Of a stretch of DNA of 64,000 bases, positions 29,045-39,285 are shown piece by piece; the first letter of the stretch is position 1; every line of letters begins with the position of its first letter. Where the stretch lies: the NCBI RefSeq assembly GCF_040419245.1, contig NZ_JAZHOH010000001.1, positions 2,294,001-2,358,000 on the forward strand. Direction: 5' to 3'. This DNA comes from Ewingella sp. CoE-038-23 (lineage in GTDB: Bacteria > Pseudomonadota > Gammaproteobacteria > Enterobacterales > Enterobacteriaceae). A model generated the notes under the pieces. That model was not told where the DNA came from, did not search any database, and saw only the letters and a program-made list of their open reading frames with translations. The position numbers were made by a program, and so were the translations under genes.

Positions 29045-29161
29045 CCTATTAACGCCTTTCTTTTGCTGAAATGCAAGCCTTTGCACGACGCCAAATCGGT
29101 GGAACAACGGATAAAAAAACCTTTCACTACGTTTCTTTTGCGAAACAGATCGCATTTCCAT

Positions 29162-29185
29162 TATCTTTCGTTTTGTTTTTATTGG
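29162..29185 (+). promoter_or_regulatory. AgaR-type operator of agaZVWEFA
   Basis: A 24-bp match to the same pattern (core ATCTTTCGTTTTGTTTTTAT, ending in TTGG). It overlaps a plausible promoter (TTGTTT at about 29174, 17-bp spacer, AATATT), so AgaR binding here would block the PTS operon. Confidence 0.7.
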
Positions 29186-29253
29186 TCGTTAGAGCAATAT
29201 TCAGCGAAATGAACTGAAAGAAAAATAACCATTACCCCCTTATGGAGTGGAAA

Positions 29254-30546
29254 GTGAAACATTTAACCGAGTTTGTGGCTGACCATAAGCAGGATAAAGG
29301 ATGCGGCATCTTTGCCGTCTGTTCCGCGCACCCATTAGTGCTTGAAGCGGCAATACGTCACGCCAGGGAAACACAATCGCTCTTATTAATAGAAGCCACC
29401 TCCAATCAAGTGGATCAGTTTGGCGGCTACACGGGCATGACCCCGGTAGACTTTCGTCACTTCGTTGAGCAAATGGCCGATGAGCACCACTTGCCGCGCC
29501 AACAGTTGATATTAGGTGGCGACCATTTGGGGCCAAATCGCTGGCAAACTGCGCCTGCCGCAGAAGCTATGGCGCATGCTGAAGAGCTGATTCGCCATTA
29601 TGTTGCCGCGGGTTTTAAAAAAATCCATCTGGATTGCAGCATGTCCTGTGCCGATGACCCGGTGCCATTAACCGATGAGATCGTGGCTGAGCGTGCCGCA
29701 CGACTTGCGCGAATTGCCGAGCAGACCAGCAAGAAAACATGGGGTTCCTCTGATCTGGTGTATGTCATTGGGACAGAAGTGCCGGTTCCGGGGGGCGCGC
29801 ACGAAACGCTGTCGGCACTCACCGTGACCTCACCACAAGCAGCAAAAGCCACGCTGCAAGCTCATCGCCATGCTTTTGAACAACAGGGGCTGAACGAAAT
29901 TTGGCCACGGATTATTGGGCTGGTCGTGCAGCCCGGCGTGGAATTCGATCATGCTCATATTATTGATTATCAACCTGAAAAATCTCTTGCTCTGAGTCAG
30001 ACTATCGAAGAATTTGACACCATGGTCTTCGAAGCGCACTCCACCGATTATCAAACACCACTCGCCCTACGGCAGCTTGTTCAACATCACTTCGCTATTT
30101 TGAAAGTCGGCCCGGCGCTCACTTTTGCATTGCGCGAAGCCCTCTTTTCGCTGGCCGCCATCGAGCATGAACTTCGCCCTTCTCACCAGTGTTCAGGGCT
30201 GAGAGATGTCTTAGAAAGCGTGATGCAACAGCACCCGCAGCACTGGGAACAGCATTACCACGGCAATAACGATGAGCGCCGTCTGGCGCGCGGGTACAGC
30301 TATTCCGACCGCGTTCGCTACTACTGGCCGGATCACGACATTGACGAGGCTTATTCCCGTTTGGTGACGCATCTGGCGGATCAATCTATTCCACTGCCAC
30401 TGATTAGCCAGTACCTACCCCTGCAATACAGCAGGGTTCGTGAAGGCCGACTGGCAGCAACACCGCATGAACTGATTATTGACCACATTCAGGATGTACT
30501 GCGTCAGTACCATGCTGCCTGCATGAGCACTTCGTCATCCCAATAA
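29254..30546 (+). CDS. agaZ: AgaZ/KbaZ, tagatose-1,6-bisphosphate aldolase subunit
   Basis: A 430-residue KbaZ/GatZ-family protein that stabilises and activates the class II aldolase AgaY (KbaY). Conserved segments include [34 protein letters not shown] and [13 protein letters not shown]. The GTG at 29254 (KHLTEFV) is chosen: it aligns with the E. coli start and has GGAG six bases upstream. The ATG at 29242 has no ribosome-binding site. It is first in agaZVWEFA, under AgaR control. Confidence 0.93.
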   Translation: MKHLTEFVADHKQDKGCGIFAVCSAHPLVLEAAIRHARETQSLLLIEATSNQVDQFGGYTGMTPVDFRHFVEQMADEHHLPRQQLILGGDHLGPNRWQTAPAAEAMAHAEELIRHYVAAGFKKIHLDCSMSCADDPVPLTDEIVAERAARLARIAEQTSKKTWGSSDLVYVIGTEVPVPGGAHETLSALTVTSPQAAKATLQAHRHAFEQQGLNEIWPRIIGLVVQPGVEFDHAHIIDYQPEKSLALSQTIEEFDTMVFEAHSTDYQTPLALRQLVQHHFAILKVGPALTFALREALFSLAAIEHELRPSHQCSGLRDVLESVMQQHPQHWEQHYHGNNDERRLARGYSYSDRVRYYWPDHDIDEAYSRLVTHLADQSIPLPLISQYLPLQYSRVREGRLAATPHELIIDHIQDVLRQYHAACMSTSSSQ

Positions 30547-30570
30547 CACAATGATAATAAGGAAGAAAAA

Positions 30571-31044
30571 ATGCCAAACATTGTTTTAAGTCGTATTGAT
30601 GAGCGTCTGATCCACGGCCAGGTGGGTGTTCAGTGGGTCGGGTTTGCCGGGGCGAATCTGGTGTTAGTAGCCAATGATGAAGTGGCCGAAGATGAAGTTC
30701 AGCAGAATTTAATGGAAATGGTGTTGGCGGAGGGCATCGCCGTGCGTTTTTGGCCGCTGCAAAAGGTTATAGACAATATTCATCGCGCCAACGATCGGCA
30801 GAAAATCTTACTGGTCTGTAAAAATCCCACCGACTTTCTGACCCTCGCCAACGGCAATGTGCCGGTGACGCGCATCAACGTGGGCAATATGCACTATGCC
30901 GAAGGCAAGCAACAAATCGCGAAAACCGTCTCCGTCGACGATCAGGACATTGCCGCTTTTAATGGCCTGAAAAAAGCCGGTGTGGAATGTTTTGTTCAGG
31001 GCGTACCTACCGAGCCAGCACAGGATCTATACAAACTCCTTTGA
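30571..31044 (+). CDS. agaV: AgaV, GalNAc PTS enzyme IIB
   Basis: A 157-residue mannose/sorbose-family EIIB that passes phosphate from EIIA to the incoming sugar. The phosphoaccepting His is near residue 15 in SRIDERLIHGQVGVQW. It lies between agaZ and the membrane subunits with short gaps and a GGAAGAAA ribosome-binding site. The order V-W-E-F matches the E. coli GalNAc-specific system rather than the galactosamine system AgaBCD. Confidence 0.94.
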   Translation: MPNIVLSRIDERLIHGQVGVQWVGFAGANLVLVANDEVAEDEVQQNLMEMVLAEGIAVRFWPLQKVIDNIHRANDRQKILLVCKNPTDFLTLANGNVPVTRINVGNMHYAEGKQQIAKTVSVDDQDIAAFNGLKKAGVECFVQGVPTEPAQDLYKLL

Positions 31045-31054
31045 GGTATTTTCT

Positions 31055-31837
31055 ATGGAAATTAGCTTATTACAGGCACTAGCGTTAGGGATCCTGGCCT
31101 TTATTGCGGGATTGGATATGTTCAATGGCCTGACGCATATGCATCGTCCGGTAGTCCTTGGCCCCCTGGTCGGCCTGATTATGGGTGACCTTCACGCGGG
31201 AATATTGACCGGCGGTACGCTGGAATTGGTATGGATGGGGCTTGCGCCGCTGGCCGGTGCCCAGCCGCCGAATGTGATTATCGGCACAATTGTCGGCACC
31301 GCTTTTGCTATCACCGCCAGAGTGAAGCCTGAAGTAGCCGTCGGCGTGGCCGTTCCCTTTGCCGTGGCGGTGCAAATGGGCATTACCTTCTTGTTCTCCA
31401 TTATGTCTGGCGTGATGGCGCGCTGCGACCGCATGGCGGCCAACGCGGACACCAAAGGCATCGAAAGAGTTAACTATCTGGCGTTACTGGCACTGGGGGC
31501 TTTCTATTTTCTCTGCGCCTTCCTGCCTATCTACTTCGGCGCGGATCACGCAAAAGCGGCCATTGATGTCTTACCGGCGCGCCTGATTGACGGCCTTGGC
31601 GTGGCGGGCGGCATTATGCCAGCCATCGGCTTTGCCGTGCTGCTGAAAATCATGATGAAAAACGTCTACATCCCCTATTTCATTCTTGGATTTGTTGCTG
31701 CCGCTTGGCTAAAACTGCCGGTACTGGCGATTGCTGCTGCCGCACTCGCCATGGCAATCATCGATTTTATGCGCAAAGACTCAGCCCCACTGCAGCCTTC
31801 CAGCTCTAAACAAGAGGAATTCGAAGATGGTATCTAA
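31055..31837 (+). CDS. agaW: AgaW, GalNAc PTS enzyme IIC
   Basis: A 260-residue membrane EIIC of the mannose/sorbose family that forms the sugar channel with EIID. The start at 31055 (MEISLLQALALG) follows TTGAGG. Helices include ALALGILAFIAGLDMFNGLT and GTLELVWMGLAPLAGAQPPN. In E. coli K-12 agaW is truncated by a deletion; here it is full length. Its 3' end overlaps agaE by 11 bases, suggesting translational coupling of IIC and IID. Confidence 0.94.
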   Translation: MEISLLQALALGILAFIAGLDMFNGLTHMHRPVVLGPLVGLIMGDLHAGILTGGTLELVWMGLAPLAGAQPPNVIIGTIVGTAFAITARVKPEVAVGVAVPFAVAVQMGITFLFSIMSGVMARCDRMAANADTKGIERVNYLALLALGAFYFLCAFLPIYFGADHAKAAIDVLPARLIDGLGVAGGIMPAIGFAVLLKIMMKNVYIPYFILGFVAAAWLKLPVLAIAAAALAMAIIDFMRKDSAPLQPSSSKQEEFEDGI

Positions 31838-32702
31838 TACTCAGGTTTTGCCAGGGATCAGCACCAGTGAGAAAACCGTGACGTCTGGCAGTGACAATAT
31901 CTATGAAGATCAAACTATTGGCACCGAGCTGACTAAAAAAGACATTAACCGCGTGGCGTGGCGCTCCATGCTGCTGCAAGCCTCCTTTAACTATGAGCGT
32001 ATGCAGGCTTCAGGCTGGCTATATGGGCTGCTGCCCGCCTTGAAAAAGATCCACACCAATAAAAATGATCTGGCGCGAGCCATGAAAGGCCATATGGGGT
32101 TCTTCAACACCCACCCTTTCCTGGTGACATTTGTCATCGGCATCATTCTAGCGATGGAGCGTTCCAAGCAGGATGTGAACAGCATTCAGAGCACTAAAAT
32201 TGCTGTTGGCGCGCCACTGGGCGGCATTGGCGATGCCATGTTCTGGCTCACGTTACTGCCAATTTGCGGCGGGATTGGGGCCAGCCTGGCGCTGCAAGGC
32301 TCGATTCTCGGTGCGGTGGTGTTTTTGGTGATGTTTAACGTCGTTCATCTCGGGCTGCGTTTCGGGCTGGCTCACTATGCCTATCGCATGGGGGTTGCCG
32401 CCATTCCGGTAATCAAGGCCAATACGCTAAAAGTGGGCCGCGCCGCCTCTATCGTTGGGATGACGGTGATTGGCGCGCTAGTGGCAACCTATGTTCGTTT
32501 AGCCACCACGCTGGAGATCAATGCCGGTGACGCGGTAGTTAAACTGCAAACCGACGTTATCGACAAACTAATGCCAGCGTTTCTGCCCCTGCTATATACC
32601 CTGACGATGTATTGGCTGGTACGCCGTGGCTGGAGCCCGCTGCGCCTGATCGGGCTGACCGTGGTGTTGGGCATCGTCGGCAAATTTGGTCACTTCCTGT
32701 AA
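31827..32702 (+). CDS. agaE: AgaE, GalNAc PTS enzyme IID
   Basis: A 291-residue EIID of the mannose/sorbose family, partner of AgaW in the membrane. The start is the ATG at 31827 (MVSNTQVLPG), with AGAGGAA before it, overlapping the end of agaW. Family signatures are RVAWRSMLLQASFNYERMQA, HMGFFNTHPFLVTFVIGI-like and APLGGIGDAMFWLTLLPICG. The C-terminal helix LIGLTVVLGIVGKFGHFL is normal. Confidence 0.94.
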   Translation: MVSNTQVLPGISTSEKTVTSGSDNIYEDQTIGTELTKKDINRVAWRSMLLQASFNYERMQASGWLYGLLPALKKIHTNKNDLARAMKGHMGFFNTHPFLVTFVIGIILAMERSKQDVNSIQSTKIAVGAPLGGIGDAMFWLTLLPICGGIGASLALQGSILGAVVFLVMFNVVHLGLRFGLAHYAYRMGVAAIPVIKANTLKVGRAASIVGMTVIGALVATYVRLATTLEINAGDAVVKLQTDVIDKLMPAFLPLLYTLTMYWLVRRGWSPLRLIGLTVVLGIVGKFGHFL

Positions 32703-32717
32703 GCAAGAGGACGCAAC

Positions 32718-33152
32718 ATGTTAAGCATTATTCTTACGGGTCACGGCGGGTTCGCCACCGGGCTTGAGAAAGCCATGAAGCAAATTCTTGGCGAACAGCC
32801 ACAAATCATGGCAATCGATTTCCCCGAAAGCTCGTCAACCGCCCTGCTGACCTCCGAGTTTGAACAGGCGCTGAGCCTGCTAGATGAGAGTGAGGGGCTG
32901 GTTTTTCTGACCGATTTACTGGGCGGGACGCCTTTTCGCGTGGCATCGACATTAGCCATGCAGAAACCCGAGCGGGAAGTGATCACCGGCGTGAATCTAC
33001 AGCTTCTGCTGGAAATGGTACTGGAGCGCGAGGGATTGAGCAGTCAGGAATTCCGCCTTCTGGCCCTTGAATGTGGTCATCGGGGGCTAACCAGCTTAGT
33101 GGATGAGCTGGGCCGTCATCGTGAGGCCGTACCCATAGAGGAAGGGATATGA
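32718..33152 (+). CDS. agaF: AgaF, GalNAc PTS enzyme IIA
   Basis: A 144-residue soluble EIIA of the mannose family, equal in length to E. coli AgaF. The phosphoacceptor His is residue 9 (MLSIILTGHGGFATGLEKAM), and it takes phosphate from HPr. It overlaps the agaA start by four bases (ATGA). The presence of a full IIA, which E. coli's galactosamine system lacks, means this is a self-sufficient permease given general PTS proteins. Confidence 0.95.
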   Translation: MLSIILTGHGGFATGLEKAMKQILGEQPQIMAIDFPESSSTALLTSEFEQALSLLDESEGLVFLTDLLGGTPFRVASTLAMQKPEREVITGVNLQLLLEMVLEREGLSSQEFRLLALECGHRGLTSLVDELGRHREAVPIEEGI

Positions 33153-34282
33153 GCACGCTATTGCGCGCGCACCGAGTGCTCACTGAACAAGGCTGGCTGC
33201 AAGACCACCAGTTACGGCTCAACGGCAACAAGATTATCGCCATTGAGCCAATCCCTGCAGGTGTTCCAAAGCGCGATGCCGAGCTGCTATGTCCGGCCTA
33301 CATAGATATCCATGTTCACGGGGGCGATGGCGTTGACGTCATGGATGACGCTCCCGAGGTGTTGGACCAGCTGGCGATGTTTAAAGCGCGTCAGGGCGTC
33401 GGCGGCTGGTTGCCGACTACCGTCACGGCGAAGCTTGATGAGATAACGAGCGCACTGCGACGCATTGCCCTGCGCTATCACCAGGGTGGGAAAGGCGCGA
33501 CGGTGCTGGGAAGTTATCTGGAAGGGCCTTACTTCACGCCGCAGAACAAGGGGGCGCATGCCCCAGAGCTATTCCGCGAACTGAGCATCGCCGAGCTAGA
33601 TGGCCTGATTAATGTGTCGCAAAACACCCTGCGCGTGGTGGCTCTGGCACCTGAAAAACCCGAGGCGATCGCGGTCATTCAGCACCTTAAAAGTCAGGGA
33701 ATCCGAGTAATGCTCGGCCACAGTGCGGCAAGCTATGAAGAGACAGTCCGGGCCTTTGACGCCGGAGCCGATGGGCTGGTGCACTGCTTTAACGGCATGA
33801 CGGGGCTTCATCACCGTGATCCGGGTATGGTTGGCGCGGGGTTAACGGATAAGCGAGCCTGGCTGGAGTTAATTGCCGATGGTCACCATGTTCATCCCGC
33901 GGCGATGGCCCTTTGCTGTGACTGCGCCGCGCCTCGAGTGGTGCTGATCACTGACGCCATGCGCGCTGCTGGCATGCCCGACGGCGAGTATTCAATTTGC
34001 GGGCAACCCGTTACTCTACAGCAAGGCATGGTGCGCACGGCTGCGGGCGGGCTTGCAGGAAGCACCCTGTCGCTGGATGCCGGGGTGCGCAATCTGGTCA
34101 ATAACCTCGCGATATCAGAGGCGGATGCCATTCATATGGCGTCACTGCATCCGGCCAAAATGCTCGGCCTTGAACAGAGTTACGGTTCACTCTCAGAGGG
34201 GAAAATGGCCAACATCATCGCGCTAGACTCACAGCTTAGGGTGCAAAAAATATGGGTTGATGGTCAGTCTGTCGAGATCTAA
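33149..34282 (+). CDS. agaA: AgaA, N-acetylgalactosamine-6-phosphate deacetylase
   Basis: A 377-residue amidohydrolase of the NagA family, equal in length to E. coli AgaA. It converts GalNAc-6-P to galactosamine-6-P and acetate. Metal and active-site motifs include YIDIHVHGGDGVDVMDD, LGSYLEGPYFTPQNKGAH, VMLGHSAASYEETVRAFDAG and ITDAMRAAGMPDGEY. It begins inside agaF (ATGA overlap) and ends the first aga operon at a hairpin terminator. Confidence 0.95.
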   Translation: MSTLLRAHRVLTEQGWLQDHQLRLNGNKIIAIEPIPAGVPKRDAELLCPAYIDIHVHGGDGVDVMDDAPEVLDQLAMFKARQGVGGWLPTTVTAKLDEITSALRRIALRYHQGGKGATVLGSYLEGPYFTPQNKGAHAPELFRELSIAELDGLINVSQNTLRVVALAPEKPEAIAVIQHLKSQGIRVMLGHSAASYEETVRAFDAGADGLVHCFNGMTGLHHRDPGMVGAGLTDKRAWLELIADGHHVHPAAMALCCDCAAPRVVLITDAMRAAGMPDGEYSICGQPVTLQQGMVRTAAGGLAGSTLSLDAGVRNLVNNLAISEADAIHMASLHPAKMLGLEQSYGSLSEGKMANIIALDSQLRVQKIWVDGQSVEI

Positions 34283-34304
34283 TCCTTTCACTGCACAACA
34301 CTTT

Positions 34305-34336
34305 GGTTTGTGACCCCCGTGGTCACAGACCTTTCC
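34305..34336 (+). terminator. Terminator after agaA
   Basis: GGTTTGTGACC / GGTCACAGACC stem (one T-G pair) with a 5-base loop, followed by TTTCCTTTCC. It separates agaZVWEFA from agaS, which has its own operator and promoter region. Confidence 0.7.
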
Positions 34337-34506
34337 TTTCCTTTCGACTGTTGCAAGTCCACTTCCTCAAGAAATAGCCTTATTCATATAAAACAATCAG
34401 TTGAATAAATTCATTCCATCTTTAGATCACAGTTTTAGTTTTATTTCCTTTCTTTCGTTGATCTTTCACTTTCTTTTGTATAGATTCCATTTAACCACAA
34501 AACAAG

Positions 34507-34530
34507 CCAAATGAAACGAAACGAAAGATA
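34507..34530 (-). promoter_or_regulatory. AgaR-type operator of agaS
   Basis: Read on the minus strand, this 24-mer fits the AgaR consensus at nearly every position (core ATCTTTCGTTTCGTTTCATT). It lies about 50 bp upstream of agaS. The 60 bp before it contain further CTTTC-type half sites (about 34441-34480) and a TATAGA box, a probable agaS promoter region. E. coli agaS likewise has its own AgaR-controlled promoter. Confidence 0.75.
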
Positions 34531-34582
34531 GCCATGCATGATTTGTATTGGCTCACTGAAAGGTACGACTAAGGACTAAGTG

Positions 34583-35737
34583 ATGAGCGAAACCGAATTT
34601 GCCAGTATTTCAGGTACGGCAACCTGGACCGAAAAAGAGATCCGCCAGCAACCGGGATGCTGGATCCAATCCTTAAAAAACATTGAAAGCCAACGCCGCG
34701 AGATAGAGACTTTTCTCAGCCCTCTGCTGCAAAAATCTGATCTGCATATCGTCCTGACCGGCGCGGGAACCTCGGCATTTATCGGCGATATTATTGCGCC
34801 TTGGCTTGCGCGCCAGACGGGTAAAAATTTCGTCGCCGTGCCGACCACCGATCTCGTGACTAACCCTGCTGATTATTTATCCTCCCATCGCCCGACGCTG
34901 CTGGTCTCTTTTGCCCGCTCGGGCAACAGTCCGGAGAGCGTCGCGGCAGTGGATTTAGCCAATCAGCTGGTCGGCCAGTGCCACCATTTGGTTATTACCT
35001 GCAATGAAGCGGGCAGCCTGTATCAAAATGCTGTCAGCAGTGACAACTCGCTAGCCCTGCTGATGCCTGCGGAAACGCACGATCGCGGGTTCGCCATGAC
35101 CAGCAGCATCAGCACCATGATGGCCAGCTGTCTGGCAGTTTTTGTACCTGAAATCATCAACAGCCCGAGTTTTCAGGACGTGGCGACGCGCTGCGAACAG
35201 ATCATCGATTCTCAAGGTGACTTCAGCGAGCCGGTATTTGGCAGCTTGCCATTCAAACGCATTGTTTATCTCGGCAGCGGCGGCTTGCAAGGCGTGGCGC
35301 GGGAATCCGCCTTAAAAGTGCTGGAGCTGACGGCGGGAAAACTGGCGGCATTTTATGACTCGCCGACAGGTTTTCGCCACGGACCAAAATCCTTGGTCAA
35401 TGATGAAACCCTGGTCGTGCTGTTTGTGTCGAGCCATCCCTACACCCGCCAATACGATCTCGACTTGCTCAACGAGCTGCGCCGCGACCAGCAGGCGATG
35501 CGCGTGGTGGCAATCTCGGCCACCAGCAGCCCTGAAATCGTTGCCGGGCCACACATCTTGTTACCCGCCTCCCGAGATTTTATCGATATCGAACAGGCTT
35601 TCTGTTTCCTGATGTACACCCAAATTTTCGCTCTCGGTGAATCAATCAAAGCGGGTATTACCCCTGACACCCCTTCCGCCAGCGGCACGGTTAATCGCGT
35701 GGTGAAAGGCGTCATTATTCATCCATGGAAAGGCTGA
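34583..35737 (+). CDS. agaS: AgaS, galactosamine-6-phosphate deaminase/isomerase
   Basis: A 384-residue SIS-domain enzyme, equal in length to E. coli AgaS, which converts galactosamine-6-P to tagatose-6-P with ammonia release. Two SIS domains are visible: HIVLTGAGTSAFIGDIIAPW with SFARSGNSPESVAAV, and RIVYLGSGGLQGVARESALK. The ATG at 34583 is preceded by AAGGA. No AgaI is present in the window, in line with reports that AgaS, not AgaI, is the needed enzyme. It is first in agaS-agaY. Confidence 0.94.
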   Translation: MSETEFASISGTATWTEKEIRQQPGCWIQSLKNIESQRREIETFLSPLLQKSDLHIVLTGAGTSAFIGDIIAPWLARQTGKNFVAVPTTDLVTNPADYLSSHRPTLLVSFARSGNSPESVAAVDLANQLVGQCHHLVITCNEAGSLYQNAVSSDNSLALLMPAETHDRGFAMTSSISTMMASCLAVFVPEIINSPSFQDVATRCEQIIDSQGDFSEPVFGSLPFKRIVYLGSGGLQGVARESALKVLELTAGKLAAFYDSPTGFRHGPKSLVNDETLVVLFVSSHPYTRQYDLDLLNELRRDQQAMRVVAISATSSPEIVAGPHILLPASRDFIDIEQAFCFLMYTQIFALGESIKAGITPDTPSASGTVNRVVKGVIIHPWKG

Positions 35738-36628
<891 letters not shown>

Positions 36629-36640
36629 ATCTCTTATATA

Positions 36641-36672
36641 GGTTACCCTGTCACTTATCGGGTAGCCTTTTC
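36641..36672 (+). terminator. Weak terminator or attenuator between agaY and GH36-like gene
   Basis: GGTTACCC / GGGTAGCC with an 11-base loop, followed by TTTTCC. It is weak enough to allow partial read-through into the downstream gene. Confidence 0.5.
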
Positions 36673-36719
36673 CATCTCAGCACCCATCCCTTTTTTACTC
36701 TGAGATATCAGGACATCCT

Positions 36720-38612
36720 ATGAAAACCCTCATAAAAAGTTCTCTCTTATTATTGCTGATCAGCAATGGCGCTCTCGCCTCCGAGTACCAGTTAAACAAC
36801 GATAACTTGGCTTTCTCTTTTGACGACGCCCACTCAGCCGTGATGTTAAAAGATAAGCTTTCGGGCCACCAGCTAGCGCCTATTGAATTGTTTTTCCTGA
36901 CATTACCTGATGAAAAGGTGATTCACGCTGCCGATTTTAAAATTAAGAGCGTGCAGAAAAAAGATGACGCGATCCTCATTGATTATGAGCACCAAGACTT
37001 CAGCGTCAGCGTCGCGTTGCATAGCCTGAAAGGCAAATACGCCAGCATTGACTACAGTATTCAGGCCAAAGACCAGCCGCAGAAAGTAGCGAAAATCACC
37101 TTCTTCCCAACCAAAGGGCAGGCTCAGGCTCCTTATGTTAATGGCGCCATCAGTAGCTCGCCGATCATTGCGGACAGCTTTTTCATTCTGCCGGAAAAAC
37201 CTATCGTTAATACCTATGCCTATGAAACCACAACCAATTTAAACGTTGAGCTGAAAACGCCGATTGGCACGGATACCCCTGTCACCTTCACCACCTACTT
37301 TGGGACTTTTGAAGAAAGCAATCAGCTGCGCCGCAGCTTCAACCAGTTCATTAACGCCGTGCGGGCGCGCCCTTATCAACCCTATCTGCACTATAACAGC
37401 TGGATGGATATCGGCTTCTTCACCACCTATACCGAACAAGAGGTGCTGAATCGCATGGACACCTACGCCGACGAGCTGATTAAAAAGCGCGGCGTGAAGC
37501 TGGATGGTTTTTTACTGGATGACGGCTGGGACGATCGCACAGGGAAATGGCTGTTTGGCCCGGCATTCAGCAAAGGGTTTGGCGCGGTGAAGGAGAAAGC
37601 CGATAGCCTGCACACTTCGGTCGGGCTGTGGCTCTCACCCTGGGGGGGCTATAACAAGCCGCGCGACATCCGCGTTTCGCATGCCAAAGAAAATGGTTTT
37701 GAAACCGTCGATGGCAAGTTCGCCCTTTCTGGCCCTAATTACTTCCGCAATTTTAATGAACAAATCATCAAACTTATTAAAAATGAGCACATTACCTCTT
37801 TCAAACTAGACGGCATGGGCAACGCCAACTCGTATATACCAGGCAGTCAGTTCGCCTCTGACTTTGATGCCTCAATCGAGTTGATTAAAAATATGCGCCA
37901 GGCCAATCCTGATCTATTTATCAACCTGACTACCGGCACCGACGCCAGCCCGTCATGGCTGTTCTACGCCGACTCTATCTGGCGTCAGGGGGATGACATC
38001 AATGTGTTTGGCAAAGGCTCGCCGGTTCAACAGTGGATGACTTATCGCGATGCCGAAACCTATCGCTCCATCGTGCGCAAAGGCCCGCTGTTCCCAATAA
38101 ACTCATTGATGTATCACGGGATTGTCAGCGCGGAGCACGCCTATTTTGGACTGGAGAAAGTGCAGACCGACGGTGACTTTGCCGATCAGGTGTGGAGCTA
38201 TTTTGCGACAGGGACCCAGCTGCAAGAGCTGTACATCACGCCGTCAATGTTAAACAGCAATAAGTGGGACACGCTGGCAGCGGCGGCAAAATGGTCACGC
38301 AATAACAGTGACGTGCTGGTCGATACCCACTGGATTGGCGGCGATCCGACTGCATTGGAGGTCTACGGCTGGGCATCATGGAGCAAAAAGAAAGCCATTT
38401 TGGGCCTGCGCAATCCGTCGGATAAAGCACAAAGTTACTATCTGGACCTCAGTAAAAGCTTTGAAATCCCCAGCGGCGAGGCCAACCAATTCACCCTTAA
38501 AAATGTGTATGGCAGCAACACCAGCCTGCCTGCCAATTACCGCCAGCCTGTTGTCGTGACCTTAAAACCGTTACAAACCCTGGTCATCGAAGCCATCCCC
38601 GTCACCCAGTAA
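36720..38612 (+). CDS. Exported GH36-like alpha-galactosidase / alpha-N-acetylgalactosaminidase
   Basis: A 630-residue glycoside hydrolase with a clear Sec signal peptide (SSLLLLLISNGALA, cleavage before SEYQL), so it acts in the periplasm or outside. After an N-terminal beta domain, the catalytic barrel carries DGFLLDDGWDD (about 260-270), VGLWLSPWGGYNKP and SFKLDGMGN, where Asp364 fits the clan-D nucleophile position. Length and motifs resemble the GH36 alpha-N-acetylgalactosaminidase type described from Clostridium perfringens. It follows agaY by 91 bp on the same strand, at the position of agaBCDI in E. coli. The likely job is releasing GalNAc or galactose for the Aga PTS; the exact specificity is inference. 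Confidence 0.8.
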   Translation: MKTLIKSSLLLLLISNGALASEYQLNNDNLAFSFDDAHSAVMLKDKLSGHQLAPIELFFLTLPDEKVIHAADFKIKSVQKKDDAILIDYEHQDFSVSVALHSLKGKYASIDYSIQAKDQPQKVAKITFFPTKGQAQAPYVNGAISSSPIIADSFFILPEKPIVNTYAYETTTNLNVELKTPIGTDTPVTFTTYFGTFEESNQLRRSFNQFINAVRARPYQPYLHYNSWMDIGFFTTYTEQEVLNRMDTYADELIKKRGVKLDGFLLDDGWDDRTGKWLFGPAFSKGFGAVKEKADSLHTSVGLWLSPWGGYNKPRDIRVSHAKENGFETVDGKFALSGPNYFRNFNEQIIKLIKNEHITSFKLDGMGNANSYIPGSQFASDFDASIELIKNMRQANPDLFINLTTGTDASPSWLFYADSIWRQGDDINVFGKGSPVQQWMTYRDAETYRSIVRKGPLFPINSLMYHGIVSAEHAYFGLEKVQTDGDFADQVWSYFATGTQLQELYITPSMLNSNKWDTLAAAAKWSRNNSDVLVDTHWIGGDPTALEVYGWASWSKKKAILGLRNPSDKAQSYYLDLSKSFEIPSGEANQFTLKNVYGSNTSLPANYRQPVVVTLKPLQTLVIEAIPVTQ

Positions 38613-39285
38613 AAATTACCCGCCACATTCCGGCCTGATACCCCAACAATCAGGCCGGACTCCCTATCCTTAACCTCCTCTGCCGACAGCTATCCCAAAA
38701 ACAGGTTATAACTATTATTGGCTTACGTGACATTCTACGGCCGTTATTTTTACTTTCGACTATTAATTCTTTGGTTTTTATTATCAGCAAAATCACAATT
38801 AACTGATGAATTAAACTTTATATACGAAAAGTCTTAAGCTGAAATGCGAAAGAATAATCCTACAGACTTGAAAGATTATTCCTACACCACAGAAAAATCT
38901 TAAAGAAAACTCTTAGAAACGCCTCCTAAATGTTAAATAATAAAAATAAAAACCTCTCAGACGCATCAATTTTCCGCCCCCTAGACCCCACAAAAAGAAA
39001 ACCCATAAAAGCATTATAAAACAACAATATAAAGTAAAAGAAACCCTTTTAAATTTACTTATGCATTTAATTAAAACAACCAAAAAGCTATTAGTTAGCA
39101 TGTGGAAGCATTGATTAATTCAAAGTATTCAATATTATTAACCAGTAGATTCCCTATTTTTTAACTCATAGGTAATGAGTGAATCTTGACGTAACTCCGT
39201 TAGTGGCCTTGCAGGAAGCAAAGCTCTTCGTTTCTGCTTGTCGCCAAAAAAAATCACACCCCGATCACAAGCAGGGAAAATAACC
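38613..39285. promoter_or_regulatory. AT-rich T6SS leader region
   Basis: 673 bp without a supported gene. A GC hairpin (CCGGCCTGAT / ATCAGGCCGG, 38630-38658) follows the glycosidase and may end its transcript. The centre (about 38750-39160) is strongly AT-rich, typical of silenced horizontally acquired promoters. A 6-bp inverted repeat (ACTCAT-AGGTA-ATGAGT, 39164-39180) precedes TTGACG at about 39188, a possible operator and -35. I see no clear sigma-54 motif. Confidence 0.5.

Noticed and set aside
34309..34327. TGTGA...TCACA as a CRP site before agaS
   Set aside because: The spacing between half sites is 9 instead of 6, and the sequence is part of a stem-loop followed by a T-rich tail, so a terminator of agaA explains it better.
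38913..39101. Minus-strand 62-codon open frame in the T6SS leader
   Set aside because: Low-complexity AT-rich sequence giving Phe/Leu/Tyr runs, no ribosome-binding site and no recognisable features.
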